17,956 nt of DNA. It comes from an uncultured Clostridia bacterium. Lineage in GTDB: Bacteria; Bacillota; Clostridia; Oscillospirales; Ruminococcaceae. Position 1 is the first letter of the stretch. Every line of letters starts with the position of its first letter. Of the stretch, positions 14,358-17,956 are shown piece by piece. The notes beneath the pieces were generated by a model. The model was not told the DNA's origin, searched no databases, and saw only the letters and a list, made by a program, of their open reading frames with translations. Made by a program: the position numbers and the translations under genes. The stretch is taken from NCBI GenBank assembly GCA_947175045.1, contig CAMWLH010000006.1:1-17956 (forward strand), in the 5' to 3' direction.

Positions 14358-16178
14358 ATGAACGACCGACTTCCCTTTTTGCGGGACAAATCCAACCGTC
14401 TGCCGCTTTCTCCCGGGGTATATCTTATGAAGGACAAGAGCGGGGTAATAATATATGTGGGCAAAGCAAAGGCGCTCAAGAACCGCGTTACGTCTTACTT
14501 CCACCATAATTCACAGCACAACGCGAAAACGCTTAAGCTGGTGGATAACATATACGATTTCGATTTTATCTGCACCAAGACGGAGCTGGACGCGCTTGTG
14601 CTGGAGTGCAGCCTGATAAAGCTCCACCAGCCCAAGTATAACATATTGTTAAAGGACGACAAGGGGTATAATTATATAAAGGTGTCCCGCGAGCCCTACC
14701 CGCGCATTACCTACGCGCTGAACACCAACGATGAGAACGCGGACTATATCGGACCCTACACAAGCGGGTACACGGTAAAGCAGGCGGTGGAGGAGGCAAA
14801 CACGATCTTTATGCTCCCCACCTGCAAAAAGAGCTTTCCCTCCGCTTTCGGAAAGGAGCGTCCCTGCCTTAACCATCATATAAAAAAATGTATGGGAGTA
14901 TGCCGCGGAAAGATAACCTCGGAGGAGTACAAAAAGATAATAGACGAGGCTCTGGATCATCTGAAAAACGGCAGCAGGACCTCGGTGGATATGCTTACCG
15001 AGGAGATGGAGCAAGCGGCGGAAAATCTGGAGTTTGAAAAGGCTGCGCGGCTGCGCGACAGGATAGCGGCGATAACGCGGCTCGCCCAGTCCCAGAAGAT
15101 ACTTGATTACAAGCAGGAGTACGATATCGTGGGAGTGGCGCAGAATGTAGGTATGGCTAGCTTCGCGGTGATAAAGTATGTCGGCGGCAGGCTGGTGGAT
15201 AAGGAGAATTTCTTTATCGACGACGAGTACGACCCTCCCGCAATGCGGCGGGACTTCCTGCTGAACTATTACTCTGAGCGTGAGGATATCCCCAAGGAGA
15301 TATACGTCGACGAGGAATTTGAGGACATGGAGCTTATCACTCAGCTTCTGCGGGAAAAGGCGGGGCACGCGGTGAAATTCGTGATACCTCACCGCGGCGA
15401 CGGAATGGCGCAGGTCACGCTCGCGAAGCGCAACGCGGGGGAGTATCTGGCGCTAAAGGTTGGGCGCACCGCCGAGGAGATAAGCAAGCTGGAGGACTTG
15501 AAAAATCTTCTGGGACTGGAAAAGATACCCTATATAATTGAGAGCTACGACATATCGAATTTCGGAGATACGGGAATGGTGGGCGGTATGATAGTTTACC
15601 GCAACGGCAGACCCTTCAAGCCCTCCTACAAGCGTTTCAACATAAAGACCGTTGAGGGGCAGAATGACTACGCGTGTATGCAGGAGGTGCTGCGGCGGCG
15701 TATGCAGCGCTATCTTGACGGGGACGAGAGCTTTGCTCCGCTGCCCGACCTGATACTGCTCGACGGCGGAAAGGGTCACATTTCGGCGGTGTCGGAGGTG
15801 TTTGACGAGCTTAAAATAGACGTCCCGCTTTTCGGGCTTGTAAAGGACAGCAAGCACCGCACCCGCGCCATAGCAAGGGCAGGCGGGGAGGTATCGGTGA
15901 GCGCCAACCGGGGGCTGTTCAATCTGCTGACAAATATACAGGACGAGGTGCACCGCTATTCCATATCGTTCCAGAGGGTAAAGCACAAGCAGAAAACCTA
16001 TACGCTGGAGCTTACCGAGATAAGCGGCATAGGTAACGCAAAGGCGCAGGCTCTGCTTAAAGCGTTCAAGACAAAGCAGGGAATGAAGCAGGCAACGGTT
16101 GAGGAGCTTCGTGCAGCCGCAAAGGTGAGCGAGGAAAAGGCAAAGGAGCTTTACGGCTTTATACAGGAGAGATTTTGA
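14358..16178 (+). CDS. uvrC: UvrABC system endonuclease subunit C
   Basis: A 606-residue protein that makes both cuts beside damaged DNA in nucleotide excision repair, after UvrA/UvrB loading. In order it has the GIY-YIG nuclease domain (PGVYLM at 19-24, then IIYVGKAKALKNRV), the UVR motif that binds UvrB (EEMEQAAENLEFEKAARLRD, about 215-235), the RNase H-like nuclease with catalytic D398 (ESYDISNF) and the C-terminal helix-hairpin-helix (ISGIGNAKAQALLKAF). The length matches the family. ATG at 14358 is chosen because GAGG lies 6 bases before it and the protein aligns from MNDRLPFL; an earlier in-frame ATG has no such site. rsmD follows after 16 bases. Confidence 0.97.
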   Translation: MNDRLPFLRDKSNRLPLSPGVYLMKDKSGVIIYVGKAKALKNRVTSYFHHNSQHNAKTLKLVDNIYDFDFICTKTELDALVLECSLIKLHQPKYNILLKDDKGYNYIKVSREPYPRITYALNTNDENADYIGPYTSGYTVKQAVEEANTIFMLPTCKKSFPSAFGKERPCLNHHIKKCMGVCRGKITSEEYKKIIDEALDHLKNGSRTSVDMLTEEMEQAAENLEFEKAARLRDRIAAITRLAQSQKILDYKQEYDIVGVAQNVGMASFAVIKYVGGRLVDKENFFIDDEYDPPAMRRDFLLNYYSEREDIPKEIYVDEEFEDMELITQLLREKAGHAVKFVIPHRGDGMAQVTLAKRNAGEYLALKVGRTAEEISKLEDLKNLLGLEKIPYIIESYDISNFGDTGMVGGMIVYRNGRPFKPSYKRFNIKTVEGQNDYACMQEVLRRRMQRYLDGDESFAPLPDLILLDGGKGHISAVSEVFDELKIDVPLFGLVKDSKHRTRAIARAGGEVSVSANRGLFNLLTNIQDEVHRYSISFQRVKHKQKTYTLELTEISGIGNAKAQALLKAFKTKQGMKQATVEELRAAAKVSEEKAKELYGFIQERF

Positions 16179-16194
16179 TTTTAAGGGGAAAAAT

Positions 16195-16758
16195 ATGAGA
16201 GTTATTACGGGCAAGGCGCGGGGAAGAAAGCTTGTGACGGTGGAGGGCACGGAGGTAGTCCGCCCGACGTCGGACGGCGTCAAGGAAGCTATTTTCAGCG
16301 CGATACAGTTTGAGATAGAGGGCAGACGGGTGCTCGACCTTTTCGCGGGCAGCGGGCAGCTCGGTATAGAAGCGCTCAGCCGCGGCGCGGCGGAATGCTG
16401 GTTCGTGGATTCCGCGGCGGTGTCGATAAAGGCGGTGCGGGACAATCTTAAGTCAACGGGGCTTGAGGGCGAAGCCAAAGTGGTGAATATGCCCTTTTCG
16501 GCTTTTCTGAAATCCACCGGCGCGGTGTTCGATATAGCGATACTAGACCCGCCCTACAACTACAAGATAATACAAAAGGCTCTGCCCAATCTGATTGAAA
16601 AAATGTCAGAGAACGGCGTGATAATATGCGAGCATGAAAAGGAATGCGTTCTGCCGCACAGCGTGGGGAGGTTCGAGTTGGTGAAGCTGCTGCGGCACTC
16701 CCGCACGTCGGTGTCAATATACCGACCCGCGGCGGAGGAAAGGAGCGATGCGGAATGA
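16195..16758 (+). CDS. rsmD: 16S rRNA (guanine(966)-N(2))-methyltransferase
   Basis: A 187-residue enzyme that methylates G966 (E. coli numbering) of 16S rRNA using S-adenosylmethionine. The start MRVITGKARGRKL is typical of RsmD, followed by RPTSDGVKEAIFS (23-35), the SAM-binding LDLFAGSGQLGIEALSRGA (47-65) and the N-methyltransferase catalytic DPPY (118-121). The ribosome binding site is AAGGGG 7 bases before the ATG. The stop overlaps the coaD start by 4 bases. The pairing of rsmD with coaD is widespread in Firmicutes and supports the assignment. Confidence 0.96.
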   Translation: MRVITGKARGRKLVTVEGTEVVRPTSDGVKEAIFSAIQFEIEGRRVLDLFAGSGQLGIEALSRGAAECWFVDSAAVSIKAVRDNLKSTGLEGEAKVVNMPFSAFLKSTGAVFDIAILDPPYNYKIIQKALPNLIEKMSENGVIICEHEKECVLPHSVGRFELVKLLRHSRTSVSIYRPAAEERSDAE

Positions 16759-17297
16759 AAACGGCGATATACCCCGGCAGCTTCGACCCCGTTACCAACG
16801 GGCACCTCGATATAATAAAGCGGGCGGCAAAGATGTTCGACAAGGTGGTAGTGGTGGTGCTGATAAATCCCCTTAAGGCATACAGCTTTACCATACCCGA
16901 GCGCTGCGAGTTTCTTCGGAAAGTAACGGCGGAAATGCCCAATATCGAGATAGACAGTTACGACGGGCTGCTTGCGGACTATTTCAATATAAGGCAGGAC
17001 ATAGATGTTATAGTCAAAGGACTGAGGGCGACCTCGGATTTCGAATATGAGTTCCAGATGGCTCACACCAACAAGGACTTGAACCACCGCGCGGAGACCG
17101 TGTTTATTCCCGCCAGCCTTAACACCACATTTGTTTCATCCAGCATGGTAAAGCAGGTGGCTATGTTTGGCGGAGACCTGAAAAATTATGTTCCCGCCTG
17201 CATTCACGAGCGGATACGCTCAAAGCTCACCAAAGACTTTGCGGAAGCAAGACGGAAAGCAGCCGCGGCGGCAGCGGACGGTATGACGGCACTTTAA
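16755..17297 (+). CDS. coaD: Phosphopantetheine adenylyltransferase
   Basis: A 180-residue nucleotidyltransferase that joins AMP to 4'-phosphopantetheine in the fourth step of coenzyme A synthesis. It has the AIYPGSFDPVTNGH motif with the TxGH signature (T14-H17), K41, R91 in VKGLRATSDFEYE and the FVSSSMVK motif (126-133), which corresponds to the family's ISSTxVK. The protein is about 20 residues longer than the usual 160, with a C-terminal Ala/Arg-rich tail. ATG 16755 overlaps the rsmD stop as ATGA and AAAGGAG precedes it, so the two genes are translationally coupled. An earlier in-frame ATG inside rsmD is not used. Confidence 0.97.
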   Translation: MKTAIYPGSFDPVTNGHLDIIKRAAKMFDKVVVVVLINPLKAYSFTIPERCEFLRKVTAEMPNIEIDSYDGLLADYFNIRQDIDVIVKGLRATSDFEYEFQMAHTNKDLNHRAETVFIPASLNTTFVSSSMVKQVAMFGGDLKNYVPACIHERIRSKLTKDFAEARRKAAAAAADGMTAL

Positions 17298-17312
17298 AGA
17301 AAGGACAGTAAA

Positions 17313-17825
17313 ATGGATAATTCATATTCTATCGAGGAGCTTATAGGATTTATTGAGGAGATCGTCGGCAATGCGACGCGTGTTCCGTTTAACAAAAAGA
17401 GTATGGTGGACGCGGACGGGATAGAGGACATTCTTCAGCAGATGAGATTATCTCTCCCCGGGGAAATAAATCAGGCAAAAAAGGTAGTGCAGGACAAGAA
17501 CCGCATAATCAGCGACGCCAAGCGCGAGGCGGAGGATATAATCCGCCGCGCTGAGATGCGCAGAAACGAGCTGCTCGACCAGAACGACCTTGTAAAAGAA
17601 GCGCAGCGCCGCGCTACCGAGCTTATGAGCGAGGCGCAGGCGCACTCCAACGCGGTGCGCTCCAGTACCAACTCCTACGCTGATAATATGCTCGCCCGGG
17701 TCGAGGAGCTTATGACCAAGGACTTGAGCGGTCTGCGAATGCTGCGCAAGAACATAAATTCGGCGGGGAATATCCAGGCGCCGCCCCAACCGCCTACTCC
17801 TCCCACCCCTCCGAGCAAAAATTGA
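17313..17825 (+). CDS. Coiled-coil protein following coaD
   Basis: A 170-residue soluble protein. After a folded N-terminus (1-45), residues 48-140 are a long charged helix rich in Arg, Glu, Lys and Ala, with heptad-like spacing (NRIISDAKREAEDIIRRAEM and a related ATELMSEAQAHS). This resembles ATP synthase subunit b or DivIVA-like coiled coils. The C-terminus is a Pro-rich tail (PPQPPTPPTPP). Similar proteins follow coaD in many Clostridia and are named ATPase-like without functional evidence. There is no membrane segment, so it is not a true subunit b. AAAGGA precedes the ATG, and it lies 15 bases after coaD as the last gene of the operon. A role in cell shape or division scaffolding is possible but unproven. 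Confidence 0.8.
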   Translation: MDNSYSIEELIGFIEEIVGNATRVPFNKKSMVDADGIEDILQQMRLSLPGEINQAKKVVQDKNRIISDAKREAEDIIRRAEMRRNELLDQNDLVKEAQRRATELMSEAQAHSNAVRSSTNSYADNMLARVEELMTKDLSGLRMLRKNINSAGNIQAPPQPPTPPTPPSKN

Positions 17826-17829
17826 TAAT

Positions 17830-17861
17830 AAATAGCACCCTGCCGATCACGGGTGCTATTT
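17830..17861 (+). terminator. Terminator of the uvrC operon
   Basis: AAATAGCACCC (17830-17840) pairs perfectly with GGGTGCTATTT (17851-17861) around a 10-base loop, and TTC follows. It begins 4 bases after the stop of the coiled-coil gene. Confidence 0.9.
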
Positions 17862-17898
17862 TCAGCTTGTATTAAAGCTATGGCGACGCAATGTCGGC

Positions 17899-17956
17899 GC
17901 ATCGGAATTTCAAAAAGTGTCAGAATTTTCGCAGAAAATTCTGACCGGTTCCCGCA
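17899..17956 (+). repeat. Dispersed structured repeat, copy C (cut by window end)
   Basis: The left 58 bases match copy A with about 5 changes. Arm I is a perfect 12-base hairpin, GTCAGAATTTTC with GAAAATTCTGAC around GCA, followed by CGGTTCCCGCA. The rest lies beyond the window. It comes just after the uvrC operon terminator. Confidence 0.85.

Noticed and set aside
15453..16517. Long open frame (354 codons) on the minus strand across uvrC and rsmD
   Set aside because: It lies wholly within two confidently identified genes and shows no family features.
6905..17956. CRISPR array
   Set aside because: The repeat copies are far apart, differ in length and are structured; no regular spacers or cas genes are present.

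Overview
The window looks like ordinary chromosome from a Gram-positive anaerobe of the class Clostridia, most likely a Ruminococcus-like member of the Oscillospiraceae. This is inferred from the gene families (CUT1-type sugar permeases, a long-form hibernation factor, QueH, the uvrC-rsmD-coaD order), the strong GGAGG-type ribosome binding sites and the sigma-A promoters (TTGACA/TATAAT type with 17-base spacers). No rRNA, tRNA, CRISPR array, transposase or phage gene is visible.

Region 1 (1-5719, + strand) is the distal part of a carbohydrate-uptake operon. It holds the tail of an unidentified membrane-anchored protein, a YIP1-family membrane protein, a large secreted DUF5696-type protein that may be a glycan hydrolase or binder, and two binding-protein-dependent sugar permeases, closed by a terminator. 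No ATPase subunit or solute-binding protein is present, so these are probably encoded elsewhere (a shared MsmX-type ATPase is common for this class). Region 2 (5733-7669) has rnhA on +, converging through a shared terminator on queH on -, with hpf (ribosome hibernation) further upstream on -. Region 3 (7670-9577) has a LacI-family regulator followed by a SUKH (SMI1/KNR4) protein, ending at a strong bidirectional terminator.

Region 4 (9580-13899, - strand) has a PHP-domain phosphoesterase, an OmpR-type response regulator and its histidine kinase (translationally coupled), and an unrecognised protein of about 12 membrane segments with its own extended -10 promoter. Region 5 (14027-17861, + strand) is a housekeeping operon: uvrC, rsmD, coaD and a coiled-coil protein, read from a promoter about 300 bases upstream of uvrC.

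The most unusual feature is a dispersed intergenic repeat family. Four related copies lie at about 6905-7102, 13100-13178, 14128-14311 and 17899-17956, the last cut by the window end. The best copy has an 11-base terminal inverted repeat enclosing two hairpin arms, then a conserved unpaired tail. The arms change sequence between copies but stay self-complementary, so structure seems to be kept. One copy carries a second small hairpin flanked by a TTA duplication, and one is collapsed as if the middle had been lost. The 499-residue membrane protein, the DUF5696/YIP1 transporter cassette and a TTTGTGCA-type motif shared by two promoter regions are the other items worth a second look.
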